The position numbers and the translations under genes were made by a program. Below, piece by piece: positions 53,308-62,558 of a stretch of 64,000 nucleotides of DNA. Under the pieces are notes generated by a model. It made no database searches. It was not told the origin of the DNA and was given only the letters and a program-made list of their open reading frames with translations. Numbering within the stretch: position 1 is the first letter of the stretch; every line of letters starts with the position of its first letter. Source of the DNA: Falcatimonas sp. MSJ-15 (GTDB taxonomy: Bacteria > Bacillota > Clostridia > Lachnospirales > Lachnospiraceae); contig NZ_JAHLQC010000004.1 in NCBI RefSeq assembly GCF_018918265.1, forward strand, positions 62,001-126,000, given 5' to 3'.

Positions 53308-54363
53308 CTATTCACACATAGCTATAATCTCTGCTCCAAGAACTTTAAGTGCCTCATTATTAATAGAAAAAGTCTCATTACCTTCCACATCTGATTTTAT
53401 TCTTATTATCTCATTATGAACAAGATTATCTATATGAACTATTACTTCATTCTTAGACATTTGAAGTGCTTCTGATATCGCATTAATTGTATTCTTTTTT
53501 TCTTTTATCATTTTTAATATCTCTAATCTTTTTTCATCGCTTAAGACTGAGAGATTTCCTGACAATCTCATATAATTCTCAGAATGTTTTTTCTCTCTTT
53601 TTACAAGTTCAAAAAAGAGAAAACCTATCTCAAATACAATTTTTTTATGCTTATCTGTATAGTAACTTATAGAATTAAATGGCATTATCTGAATTACATA
53701 TTCTATATTCTCATATATTTTTGTATCTTCATTACATACCATAATATACTTCTTAAGTTCTTCCGGTTCCATATTATTTAATCTATCATATACTTCATTA
53801 AACTCATTTTTTATAATTTCAAAATGTCTTCTTCCAATTATCTCACATTCCATTATAAAAAGTTTGGTTTCTATATATAAACTCTCTCTGTCTAGGTACA
53901 TCGACATAAATTTTTCTTTTATCTCACTCTCAATACAGCTTTCGTTTAATAATTCCATTACTTTTTTTGAATCTTCCATATCAAGTTCATTAAACTTATC
54001 TTTATCAATAAAAAAATCAAATCCGGATAATACATATTTTTTTAAAATATTCTCTATTGTATTCTGCTCTTCATAAAAACCATTTACCAGATTATACAAC
54101 AGATATATTTTTCGTTTTTTCTCACTATATTTTGGGCGTATATACTTATTAATGTATGGATATTTGGTAAGTAACCTGCTCATCTCTTCTTCAAGTGTTC
54201 TCTTTAGATAAAAAATATTTCTAATGTATTCTTTTATCTCTGTACGACTCATTCCAAAACTTTCTCTTGATTTATACAGATTATCAATTCTCTCATTAGT
54301 CTTGTCATTAAAACACTCTATACATTCCAGTCCCCAATATGGACTCCTGTTAAGCTTAATCAT
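53308..54363 (-). CDS. ArsR-type winged-helix protein with long unknown N-terminal domain
   Basis: 351 residues from ATG 54363, four bases after the stop of the upstream transporter gene. The N-terminal 270 residues are mostly helical and not recognised. The C-terminal 80 residues form an ArsR-like winged helix: LSVLSDEKRLEILKMIKEKK, then TINAISEALQMSKNEVIVHI and DNLVHNEIIRIK, ending with a possible ligand wing. It is probably a transcriptional regulator; targets may include the transporter next to it. No metal-binding cysteine pattern is visible, so this is unlikely to be a metal sensor. Confidence 0.65.
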   Translation of the reverse strand: MIKLNRSPYWGLECIECFNDKTNERIDNLYKSRESFGMSRTEIKEYIRNIFYLKRTLEEEMSRLLTKYPYINKYIRPKYSEKKRKIYLLYNLVNGFYEEQNTIENILKKYVLSGFDFFIDKDKFNELDMEDSKKVMELLNESCIESEIKEKFMSMYLDRESLYIETKLFIMECEIIGRRHFEIIKNEFNEVYDRLNNMEPEELKKYIMVCNEDTKIYENIEYVIQIMPFNSISYYTDKHKKIVFEIGFLFFELVKREKKHSENYMRLSGNLSVLSDEKRLEILKMIKEKKNTINAISEALQMSKNEVIVHIDNLVHNEIIRIKSDVEGNETFSINNEALKVLGAEIIAMCE

Positions 54364-54367
54364 TATG

Positions 54368-55585
54368 TCACTGTCCATTCCTTTCTGTAGTATCATAATT
54401 ATCATATCTATCCGGAGATATATTCTTATCCTTTATTCTGTAATTAACAATCTCTGCTATAAGATTGTATATTACAGCAAATGTTGGTACACCAAAGAGC
54501 ATTCCAACAATACCAAACAAACCGCCTCCAAGCAGTATCGAAAATACTACCCAAAATGGTGTAAGTCCTGTTGATTCTCCAAGAATCTTAGGTCCAATAA
54601 TATTACCATCAAGCTGTTGTAATAGTATTATAAATACAATAAATATAAGACCTTTTTTAGGATCTGCAAGCAGAATAAGTATCGCACTTGGAACAGCTCC
54701 AATATATGGTCCAAAAAATGGTATTACATTAGTTACACCTACTATTGTACTTACAAGCATTGTATAAGGCATATCAAGAATTGTCAGCCCTACAAAACAC
54801 AATGCACCTATTATAAGTGAATCGATAATCTTACCACTTATAAATCCACCGAATATATCATCACTCTTTTTAAACTCTTTTAATATCTTCTCTGCATGTT
54901 TTTCTTTAAATATCGCATATATAATTTTTTTACCTTGTTTGGCAAATGTCTCTTTACTTGATAATACATATACTGCAACAATCACACCGACAACAGCATT
55001 AACAAATACTGATACTGCTGATATTATTCCTGATGCAAGCTGTCCAATCTGTGTCATCATATCATTCTTAACCCATCTTGTTATATAATCTGTTGCTTCT
55101 TTTAATATCTTTTCAAACATATCTGCATATTTGCTATTCTCTTTCATTCTCTCAGACACCCATTTTATCAGTCTGTTTACCTGCTCCGGAAGTGTATCTG
55201 TCACTTTGAATATGTTCTCAACAATCTCAGGAACTGCCATTATTATCAGAATGTATATTGTAACTAAGAACATTACCATAGCAATGAATATTGATAATCC
55301 TTTGCTGATACTTTCTCTCTTCTTTTCTTTTTTTATAATTTTGTATTTTGTAAACAACTTGTATATCTTCTTATGAAAGAACTTCTGTGGACGCTTTAAT
55401 ACATACCCAAGACACAATCCAATGAGTATTGGCTGTATTGTTCCAAGTATCAATTTAAATACTGACATAATCTCCGAGAAACGGTAAAAAGCGAAAAATA
55501 TGATTATCGCTAACAGTATTACTATAAGTTGAGACATACTTTTTGATATTATCTGTGAAAATCTTTGGTTTTTATTCTCTTCCAT
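54368..55585 (-). CDS. AI-2E family transporter (PF01594)
   Basis: 405 residues from ATG 55585 (AAGGAGAA upstream; a 16-codon extension is rejected). About eight membrane helices; family landmarks are GLCLGYVLKRPQKFF, IIDSLIIGALCFVGLTIL, GVTNVIPFFGPYIGAVPSAILIL and ILGESTGLTPFWVVFSILLGGGLFG split in the second half. Members include ion or small-molecule exporters (YtvI-like, sodium/proton antiporter-like) and AI-2 exporter TqsA; the name is historical. The substrate is unknown. The downstream regulator gene overlaps in spacing and may control it. Confidence 0.88.
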   Translation of the reverse strand: MEENKNQRFSQIISKSMSQLIVILLAIIIFFAFYRFSEIMSVFKLILGTIQPILIGLCLGYVLKRPQKFFHKKIYKLFTKYKIIKKEKKRESISKGLSIFIAMVMFLVTIYILIIMAVPEIVENIFKVTDTLPEQVNRLIKWVSERMKENSKYADMFEKILKEATDYITRWVKNDMMTQIGQLASGIISAVSVFVNAVVGVIVAVYVLSSKETFAKQGKKIIYAIFKEKHAEKILKEFKKSDDIFGGFISGKIIDSLIIGALCFVGLTILDMPYTMLVSTIVGVTNVIPFFGPYIGAVPSAILILLADPKKGLIFIVFIILLQQLDGNIIGPKILGESTGLTPFWVVFSILLGGGLFGIVGMLFGVPTFAVIYNLIAEIVNYRIKDKNISPDRYDNYDTTERNGQ

Positions 55586-55620
55586 AGTATTTCTCCTTTT
55601 CGATATTTCATAATATAAGC

Positions 55621-55645
55621 ATACCCTTCGCATTGCGAAGGGTAT
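55621..55645 (-). terminator. strong hairpin downstream of ftsZ
   Basis: ATACCCTTCGC / GCGAAGGGTAT, an 11-bp stem with a 3-base loop, 28 bases after the ftsZ stop. No strong U-run follows on the minus strand, so it may define the mRNA end or a weak terminator. Confidence 0.6.
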
Positions 55646-55673
55646 ATCTCTATTCTATGTATTATAAGATATT

Positions 55674-56894
55674 CTATTTACGTTTCTGTAAAAATTCCGG
55701 TATCTTAATTGATGGTCGCTGTTCCTGACGTTCTTCAATTATTGATTTTGCATCTGGCTTTGGAATGTTATTAAAAGCAATAGGTGGAACTTTCGCTGCT
55801 TCCTGTTCAACATGACCTGCTGTCTGTCCATATGCACCTGTCTGGAATGATGCTGTTCCATTACCAAATACATTAGTTGTACCATTAGGTCTTGCATTGA
55901 ATCCATTAACAACATCACCTATTGACTTCTTCTTACCTGAATTAGAATCATCAAGTCCTGTTGCGATAACTGTGATTGTTGCTTCATCAGGATATGTATC
56001 ATCATACATTGCACCAAAGATAATATTAGCATTATCTCCTGATAATTCCTGAACATAGCTTGCTGCTTCATTAGCTTCCATAAGTCCAATATCACCTGAA
56101 ATATTAATAATTACATGTGATGCACCTTCGATTGTTGTCTCGAGAAGTGGGCTTGTAACAGCCTGTTTAACAGCTTCAATTGCTTTTTCATCACCTTTTG
56201 CTTTACCAATACCAATATGTGCAATGCCTTTATTCGTCATAACTGTCTGAACATCAGCAAAGTCAAGATTGATAAGTCCTGGCACATTAATAAGATCTGT
56301 AATACCCTGAACAGCCTGCTGAAGTACTTCATCAGCTTTTCTTAAAGCTTCTGGCATTGTAGTTCTTCTATCTACTATCTCTAGTAATTTATCATTAGGT
56401 ATTACAATTAATGTATCAACATTCTGTTTAAGTCTTTCAATACCACTTAACGCATTATTCATTCTTGCTTTTGCTTCAAATCTAAAAGGCTTTGTAACTA
56501 CACCAACTGTAAGTATTCCTTTTTCTTTAGAAAGTTGTGCAACAACAGGAGCAGCACCTGTTCCTGTTCCGCCGCCCATACCACATGTTACAAATACCAT
56601 ATCAGCACCTTCTAAAGCAGCTGATATCTCTTCTGCGCTTTCTTCCGCAGCCTTTTGTCCTACTTCCGGCTGTGCTCCGGCACCTAATCCTTTGGTTAAC
56701 TTCTCACCTATTTGTAAAGCTGTTGGAGCTTTGCAAAGCTGTAACGCCTGTTTATCAGTATTGATACCAATAAACTCAACTCCACCTATATTCTCATCAA
56801 CCATTCTGTTTACTGCATTATTACCAGCTCCACCTACACCTACTACGATTATCTTTGCAGCGGAGTCAGATTCATTTGTCTTAATCTCTAACAA
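55674..56894 (-). CDS. ftsZ: cell division protein FtsZ
   Basis: 406 residues. The GTPase domain has [17 protein letters not shown], the tubulin signature GGGTGTGA inside [15 protein letters not shown], and [11 protein letters not shown]. The second domain ends near residue 320, followed by a linker ([12 protein letters not shown] and Gln/Thr-rich stretch) and the C-terminal conserved peptide [11 protein letters not shown], which binds FtsA/SepF/ZipA-type partners. It polymerises at midcell into the Z-ring. It is the 3' gene of the division block; a 184-base gap precedes it. Confidence 0.98.
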   Translation of the reverse strand: MLEIKTNESDSAAKIIVVGVGGAGNNAVNRMVDENIGGVEFIGINTDKQALQLCKAPTALQIGEKLTKGLGAGAQPEVGQKAAEESAEEISAALEGADMVFVTCGMGGGTGTGAAPVVAQLSKEKGILTVGVVTKPFRFEAKARMNNALSGIERLKQNVDTLIVIPNDKLLEIVDRRTTMPEALRKADEVLQQAVQGITDLINVPGLINLDFADVQTVMTNKGIAHIGIGKAKGDEKAIEAVKQAVTSPLLETTIEGASHVIINISGDIGLMEANEAASYVQELSGDNANIIFGAMYDDTYPDEATITVIATGLDDSNSGKKKSIGDVVNGFNARPNGTTNVFGNGTASFQTGAYGQTAGHVEQEAAKVPPIAFNNIPKPDAKSIIEERQEQRPSIKIPEFLQKRK

Positions 56895-57078
56895 GGTGTT
56901 ACCTCCTCTTATATTTTCTATTTCTTCTAAAAAAAATCTTTAAATCCTAAAATCTTAAAAAAAACCTTATATACTATATATAATATAATTAAATAAGAAA
57001 AATTTCAATATGTATTTTCTATATTTGTTATTTTTTTTCAAGATATTGTGATTTATATAATGTTTATAATCTTAATCG

Positions 57079-57819
57079 TCAATTTTCTTTTTTAAATAAG
57101 ATATCACCATTATTTTCATCAAAATCATCCAGATATAACGTACCTTTTAATCCTTCAAACTTATTCATTACTAAACTTAATCGGTATATTCGCTCTCCAA
57201 TATTAGAGCCATCACCCAAAAGTATTTTAATATCACCTTTATAAAGGATTATATTATAATTCTTATCAAACTGTATTTTGTCTACATCAACACTATACTT
57301 GTCAAGGAACTGTGTAATACTTAATATTGTATTAAATACTTTATCATCTTTTACAGCCAGCTTACTATATAATTGCATAGAATCAAATTGCAAACCACAT
57401 ACAAGTGGTATTCCCTCTGGAAGTTTAGTTGAACTTTCGACTATTATGCCATCTTTATCAAAGAACATATTAACTCCCATATATTCTATATATGCAGTCA
57501 TTGCTTTTTCATATATAGTAACTTTAACATGATTTGGCCATACAACATCCACATCGTATGTCTCAACGAAGGGTATTGTCTTCTTTTTCCCAAATATATT
57601 ATTAATATATACTCCAATCGCATTCTTTTCGTAAGCTTTTTCAAATATAATATTCTGTATTTCTTCTTCTGTATAATTTTTATTACCAGTAATTTCATAA
57701 GATTCTATTTTAAAAAAATAGAATGCAAATATTGATACTATTATTATTAGTGCAACTATTGATGCAATAATAATAATAGATATATTTCTTTTTTTGTCTC
57801 CCTGTTTCACATTCTTCAT
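57079..57819 (-). CDS. ftsQ: cell division protein FtsQ/DivIB
   Basis: 246 residues: short basic cytoplasmic segment (KQGDKKRN), one membrane helix (ISIIIIASIVALIIIVSIFAF), then a POTRA domain (YEITGNKNYTEEEIQNIIF) and a beta domain (VDVVWPNHVKVTIYEKAMTA). This is the DivIB/FtsQ architecture; it connects early and late divisome parts with FtsB/FtsL. It sits between ftsW and ftsZ as in other Firmicutes. Divergent C-terminus but topology and context are clear. Confidence 0.88.
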   Translation of the reverse strand: MKNVKQGDKKRNISIIIIASIVALIIIVSIFAFYFFKIESYEITGNKNYTEEEIQNIIFEKAYEKNAIGVYINNIFGKKKTIPFVETYDVDVVWPNHVKVTIYEKAMTAYIEYMGVNMFFDKDGIIVESSTKLPEGIPLVCGLQFDSMQLYSKLAVKDDKVFNTILSITQFLDKYSVDVDKIQFDKNYNIILYKGDIKILLGDGSNIGERIYRLSLVMNKFEGLKGTLYLDDFDENNGDILFKKEN

Positions 57820-57864
57820 ACAACCCCTCCTAATCCGTTAGAGTGTATCGCTAATATACTACCA

Positions 57865-59079
57865 TTATTTTTCAAAACTAATCTGTCTTGATACATTAAG
57901 CACAAGTCCTATTTCTATAAGTAAAAATACAACCGATGAACCACCATAACTGATGAATGGAAGTGATATTCCCGTATTAGGAATCGTATTGGTAACAACT
58001 GCTATATTAAGTATTACCTGAATCGCTACATGCGACATTACACCTACAACTATCATAGCACCAAAAAGATCCGGTGCATTGTTGGCTATTATCATAAATC
58101 GCCATATCATCATTATAAATAGTAGAATTACACATATTGCTCCAAAGAGTCCAAGTTCTTCACAGATAATTGAAAATATCATATCATTTTGTGCTTCGGG
58201 TATAAAGCCTAATTTCTGAATACTATTTCCTAGCCCTTTACCAAAGAAACCACCTGAACCTATTGCATATAATGCCTGTAATGTCTGATAGCCATAATTA
58301 TCACTTGAGCTTTCAGGATTCTTCCATATAAGCATTCTTCGTATTCTAAATGGTACAGTATCATCTATCTGATTAATATCATATGTTGTAAACAGGTGAT
58401 ATAGATAGATAATCACAACTGCTGCTACTGCACTTACACCAAGAATATATGGCCAATATTTTGGATATGCTACAAATGTCATTATAACTGTTATTCCAAA
58501 TACAATTATACATGAACTTAAGTTATCTGTTACAATATATAATGGCACTGCTCCTATAAAGCCTATAATTCCAATAAATAATATTGACTTTATGTATTTT
58601 ATTCTTCTTCCAAACTTGCATATAAGTGATGCTACGAGAAGAATTGTCGCTACTTTAACAATCTCAGCAGGCTGAATTCGTATACTGCCATGACCTATCC
58701 ATCTTCTTGCATTATGGCTCGATATTCCAAGTGGTGTTAATACAAGAAAAACTGTTATCAATGATATTATAAAAAATATCGCTGATGGTCTTCTCCACAC
58801 TTGATAAGGGATAAATGAAACTACAAACATTACAAAAAGCCCCAGTACCGAAAATGTCGCCTGCCTCTTTAGGAAATAGCATGAATCATTATGTTCTGAC
58901 AATGCATTATATGAACTTGTGCTATATAGCATTACAAGTCCGAATCCAATAAGAAATATTACTATTACAACAAGACTATAATCAAAATATTTGGTTATTT
59001 CACGTCTCTTAACAGGTGCTGTATCTTTCTCTTCGCTTTTGCTCACTTGTGTTGTTCTTCTTTTCTTTCTTAGTTCCAC
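57865..59079 (-). CDS. ftsW: FtsW-type lipid II polymerase (SEDS family)
   Basis: 404 residues, SEDS family. A basic N-terminal tail (KKRRTTQVSKSEEKD) precedes ten membrane helices; signature pieces are GFGLVMLYSTSSYNA, RRWIGHGSIRIQPAEIVK, PEAQNDMIFSIICEELGLFG and NTGISLPFISYGGSSVVFL. FtsW is the septal peptidoglycan glycosyltransferase and partners with a class B PBP; two such genes are upstream. RodA is excluded by the dcw location, not by sequence alone. Confidence 0.93.
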   Translation of the reverse strand: MELRKKRRTTQVSKSEEKDTAPVKRREITKYFDYSLVVIVIFLIGFGLVMLYSTSSYNALSEHNDSCYFLKRQATFSVLGLFVMFVVSFIPYQVWRRPSAIFFIISLITVFLVLTPLGISSHNARRWIGHGSIRIQPAEIVKVATILLVASLICKFGRRIKYIKSILFIGIIGFIGAVPLYIVTDNLSSCIIVFGITVIMTFVAYPKYWPYILGVSAVAAVVIIYLYHLFTTYDINQIDDTVPFRIRRMLIWKNPESSSDNYGYQTLQALYAIGSGGFFGKGLGNSIQKLGFIPEAQNDMIFSIICEELGLFGAICVILLFIMMIWRFMIIANNAPDLFGAMIVVGVMSHVAIQVILNIAVVTNTIPNTGISLPFISYGGSSVVFLLIEIGLVLNVSRQISFEK

Positions 59080-59110
59080 TATATCCCCACCTTATTTTAT
59101 ATTTTATCTT

Positions 59111-60469
59111 CTAATTCAATTGATTAACATACTCTTTGAACATCTTGCCTCTTTGCTCGTAGCTTTCAAACATATCCCAGCTTGCACATGCAGGTGACAG
59201 AAGAACTGCATCTCCACTCTCTGCTATCTTAGCACTAAGGCTTACTGCTTCACTAAGTGTTGATACAAATGTAATCTTATCATATCCATGCTTCTTAGCA
59301 CATTCTGCTATCTTATTACGTGTTGCTCCAAGTAATATAAGGTGTTTAGCTCTATCTTTGAATGCAAGAACCCAATCGTCATATTCTGAATGTTTGTCAT
59401 ATCCACCACCAATTAATATTGTTGGTCTTGTCATAGCTTCTATAGCTTTGATTGCAGCATCTGTATTAGTTCCTTTTGAGTCATTGTAATATACAACTCC
59501 ATTTAGTTCTCTTACATATTCTATTCTATGCTCAACAGCTTTGAATTCTTTTACTGTTGATATGATTATATCCATTGGAATTCCCATTGACATTGCTACG
59601 CCTATAGCTGCCATTACATTTTCATAGTTATGTTTTCCAATTAATTTCATATCATTAACATTCATTAATGCTGTCTCTTTACCATCTTTTACAAGAACAA
59701 TATCATCATTATTCATGCAGATACCATTCTCTATCTTGTATAATCTGCTAAAAAATAGTACAGATGCACTACATTCTTTTGCACCAAATGCTCTTAACAC
59801 TTCATCATCATAATTAAGTACACATACATCTTCCTGTGTCTGATTCTTTGTGATACTCTCTTTTACTTTGATATAATTCTCCATTGTCTTATGTCTGTTA
59901 AGATGATCAGGTGTTATGTTAAGTATTGCACTTACATGTGGTCTGAAATCATGTGTTGTCTCAAGCTGAAAACTTGAAATCTCAGCTACTGTAACTGAAT
60001 CTTCATCTGTTTTTAATACTTCACCTGTATAAGAGTTACCAATATTACCAACTACGTATGTATTCTTAATATGATTCTTAATTATCTCACCAACAAGTGC
60101 TGTTGTTGTTGTCTTACCATTAGTACCTGTAATTGCCGCAACAGTTCCTTTTTCGTAATTATAAGCAAGTTCTATCTCACCCCATACAGGTATGTTCTGT
60201 CTGTTAGCTTCTAATACTGCTTCACTGTCAATTGGTACACCCGGACTTATTACTAAAAGTTTTGCACCTTCTAAAACTTTTGCAAAATCTGTACCTATTA
60301 CTACTTCTACCTGTACATCCGGAAGTTTTGCATATACATCTTTTTCGTTTACTTTTTCATTGCTATCATAAAGTACAACTTTAGCCTGTGTCTTAGCAAG
60401 AAGTCTTGCTGCTCCAATTCCGCTTATACCAGTGCCTACTACTACTACTTTATCGCCTTTTAAATCCAT
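59111..60469 (-). CDS. murD: UDP-N-acetylmuramoylalanine--D-glutamate ligase
   Basis: 452 residues. The N-terminal UDP-binding domain begins KVVVVGTGISGIGAARLL, the central ATPase domain has AAITGTNGKTTTTALVGEI, ILNITPDHLNRH and the C-terminal domain carries EHRIEYVRELNGVVYYNDSK and SPACASWDMFESYEQRG. It adds D-glutamate to UDP-MurNAc-L-Ala. The mraY gene, normally just upstream, is not found in the 105-base gap to the PBP gene. Confidence 0.96.
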   Translation of the reverse strand: MDLKGDKVVVVGTGISGIGAARLLAKTQAKVVLYDSNEKVNEKDVYAKLPDVQVEVVIGTDFAKVLEGAKLLVISPGVPIDSEAVLEANRQNIPVWGEIELAYNYEKGTVAAITGTNGKTTTTALVGEIIKNHIKNTYVVGNIGNSYTGEVLKTDEDSVTVAEISSFQLETTHDFRPHVSAILNITPDHLNRHKTMENYIKVKESITKNQTQEDVCVLNYDDEVLRAFGAKECSASVLFFSRLYKIENGICMNNDDIVLVKDGKETALMNVNDMKLIGKHNYENVMAAIGVAMSMGIPMDIIISTVKEFKAVEHRIEYVRELNGVVYYNDSKGTNTDAAIKAIEAMTRPTILIGGGYDKHSEYDDWVLAFKDRAKHLILLGATRNKIAECAKKHGYDKITFVSTLSEAVSLSAKIAESGDAVLLSPACASWDMFESYEQRGKMFKEYVNQLN

Positions 60470-60574
60470 AATATTTTTCCTCCAAATTTATCGCCTTAAT
60501 GGCAATTATAACCCTAACATTATATTGCTTTTCATTTTACTTTTCAACTATTTATTCATATATTTTCTATATAC

Positions 60575-62368
60575 TTAACTGTTGTTATTTTTTTCCATTC
60601 CAAGATATGGAAGAATATTGTCGAATACATTCTGTATTACAGGTGCAGCTATCGTACCACCATAATATACACCTTGTGGCTCATTAATTATACACATCGC
60701 CATAACTTTCGGATCGTTATATGGTACAAATCCTACAAATGATGCTATGTATTTACCAGAACCTCTTGGAAGTTTCTGGCTCGTAGCTGTCTTACCACCT
60801 ATCTCATATCCTTCAATATATGCCTTGTTACCTCCTCCGTTTTCCACTACCTGCCACAATATCTCTTTCATTGTATCAGATGTCTCTTTAGAAATCGTCT
60901 GTTTATCTGTAGTATAATTAAGATTCTGTATTACTTTACCATCTTCATTAAGTATATCTATTCCAAAATGTGGTATTATCTTATGTCCGCCATTAACTAT
61001 TGATGCTGCTGCACCTAATAATTGCATTGGAGTTATCTGAAATGACTGCCCAAACGATATTGTCGCAAGTTCAACTGCTCCAATATTCTCTTTTTTATGC
61101 ATTATCCCTGATGCTTCACCCGGTAAGTCTATCCCTGTCTTTTCCATCAATCCAAATATCTTAAAATATTCATAAAAACGGTCTGTTCCAAGTCTTCTTC
61201 CCCATTCAATGAATGCCGGATTGCATGAGTTCATCACTGTCTCTGTAAATGTCTCTGTTCCATGTCCTGTCGTCTTGTGACATCGTATTCGCCTGTCTTC
61301 AACTGTTGCATATCCGCCACATGTAAATGTATCTGTTATGCTTACAACACCGTCTTCTAATGCACCTGCTGCTGTTATCATCTTAAATGTACTTCCCGGT
61401 TCATAAGTATCATTAATCGCCATGCAACGCCACATCTGGTTGAGCATATCCTGTTTGGTCATAGTCTCTGCTGTTTCATCAGTCTTATTCTGGTCAATAG
61501 TCTCACTTTCTGATGTTGTCTCTGACTGCATCTCGCTTAGATACTCACTTGTAAGTTCAAAAGGTTGATTAAGATTATACTCTGGTGTATTAACCATCGC
61601 ATATATCTCTCCATTAACCGGATTCATAACTATTATAATAACATTTTTGGCATTTTTCTCTGTCATAACTTTATATGCTGCCTGTTCACAGTACCTTTGA
61701 ATATTATAATCAATGCTTATCTTAAGTGTATTACCTGCAATTGGTTCTTCTCTATTCTCTCTATATCCTTCAAGTTCTATTCCTTTAGCATCTGTTACTG
61801 TAAGAATATTGCCACTTTTGCCGGTAAGATATTCATCATAATATACTTCAAGCCCTACTATTCCCTGATTATCACTGCCTGTGAATCCTATTACTTTTGA
61901 TGCAAGTTCATCATACGGATAATATCTTTTATAATCTTCATCGACTTTTACACCAGAATATCCATATTCTCTTATTCTGTCACCAATTGTCTTTTCTACA
62001 TTAGTTTTTATTCTTTCTATAGAAGACTTCTTCTTTACTTTTTTTAATACATCTTCATAGGATATACCAAGTTCAGATGACAACATAGATGCTGTCTGTT
62101 CTTCATCAGTTATCTGGTTATGGATCACTGATACTGTACATACAGTTATATTAGTTGCAAGTGGAATATTATTACGATCTATTATCTCACCTCTTAGTGC
62201 TTTTATTGCACGTTCTCTCTCGTGAAGCTCTGTAGCAAGCTTTGTATAATAATCATGTTCTATTATCATTACATAGAATAATCTTGCAATAAGCAATATA
62301 AGTACTGTTATTGTAGCTAACGAAAATATAAAGATTTTTTTTCTGTTATATGTCTTTTCTTTTTCCAT
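60575..62368 (-). CDS. class B penicillin-binding protein (FtsI/PBP2-like), variant KTA motif
   Basis: 597 residues from ATG 62368; a more upstream ATG at 62386 lacks a site. N-terminal membrane helix (IFIFSLATITVLILLIARLFYVMII), PBP dimerisation domain, then transpeptidase domain: active Ser in EPGSTFKMIT, second motif MNSCNPAF and third motif as GGKTATSQKLPRG, with Ala (codon GCT) for the Gly in K-T-G. No PASTA repeats. It crosslinks septal peptidoglycan with FtsW. The ribosome-binding site lies inside a perfect 17-bp inverted repeat, so its translation may be regulated. Confidence 0.92.
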   Translation of the reverse strand: MEKEKTYNRKKIFIFSLATITVLILLIARLFYVMIIEHDYYTKLATELHERERAIKALRGEIIDRNNIPLATNITVCTVSVIHNQITDEEQTASMLSSELGISYEDVLKKVKKKSSIERIKTNVEKTIGDRIREYGYSGVKVDEDYKRYYPYDELASKVIGFTGSDNQGIVGLEVYYDEYLTGKSGNILTVTDAKGIELEGYRENREEPIAGNTLKISIDYNIQRYCEQAAYKVMTEKNAKNVIIIVMNPVNGEIYAMVNTPEYNLNQPFELTSEYLSEMQSETTSESETIDQNKTDETAETMTKQDMLNQMWRCMAINDTYEPGSTFKMITAAGALEDGVVSITDTFTCGGYATVEDRRIRCHKTTGHGTETFTETVMNSCNPAFIEWGRRLGTDRFYEYFKIFGLMEKTGIDLPGEASGIMHKKENIGAVELATISFGQSFQITPMQLLGAAASIVNGGHKIIPHFGIDILNEDGKVIQNLNYTTDKQTISKETSDTMKEILWQVVENGGGNKAYIEGYEIGGKTATSQKLPRGSGKYIASFVGFVPYNDPKVMAMCIINEPQGVYYGGTIAAPVIQNVFDNILPYLGMEKNNNS

Positions 62369-62377
62369 TCTTACATA

Positions 62378-62426
62378 TAACCTCATAATAGCAGTTTATA
62401 TATTCTATTCTGCTATTATGAGGTTA
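62378..62426. promoter_or_regulatory. perfect 17-bp inverted repeat burying the PBP ribosome-binding site
   Basis: TAACCTCATAATAGCAG (62378-62394) and its exact reverse complement CTGCTATTATGAGGTTA (62410-62426) flank a 15-base loop. On the minus-strand mRNA the GAGGT used for the PBP start at 62368 is in the 3' arm and thus paired. No U-run follows, so this is not an ordinary terminator. It could limit translation or respond to temperature, a protein or an RNA. Confidence 0.65.
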
Positions 62427-62558
62427 TGCAATCATTCTTCTAATATATTCTATTGTTCTCTGACTACTTCCACAGGCAAGCCTGTGATTTTTTCGCCATT
62501 AATTTATAACATATTATACGTAACACATCATGCTTCTTTAATGCCTGTGAGGCAGCTT

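Noticed and set aside
62471..62486. CACAGGCAAGCCTGTG near-palindrome as terminator of the upstream PBP gene
   Set aside because: The T-run is on the plus strand, whereas the gene is on the minus strand; it does not fit as its terminator.
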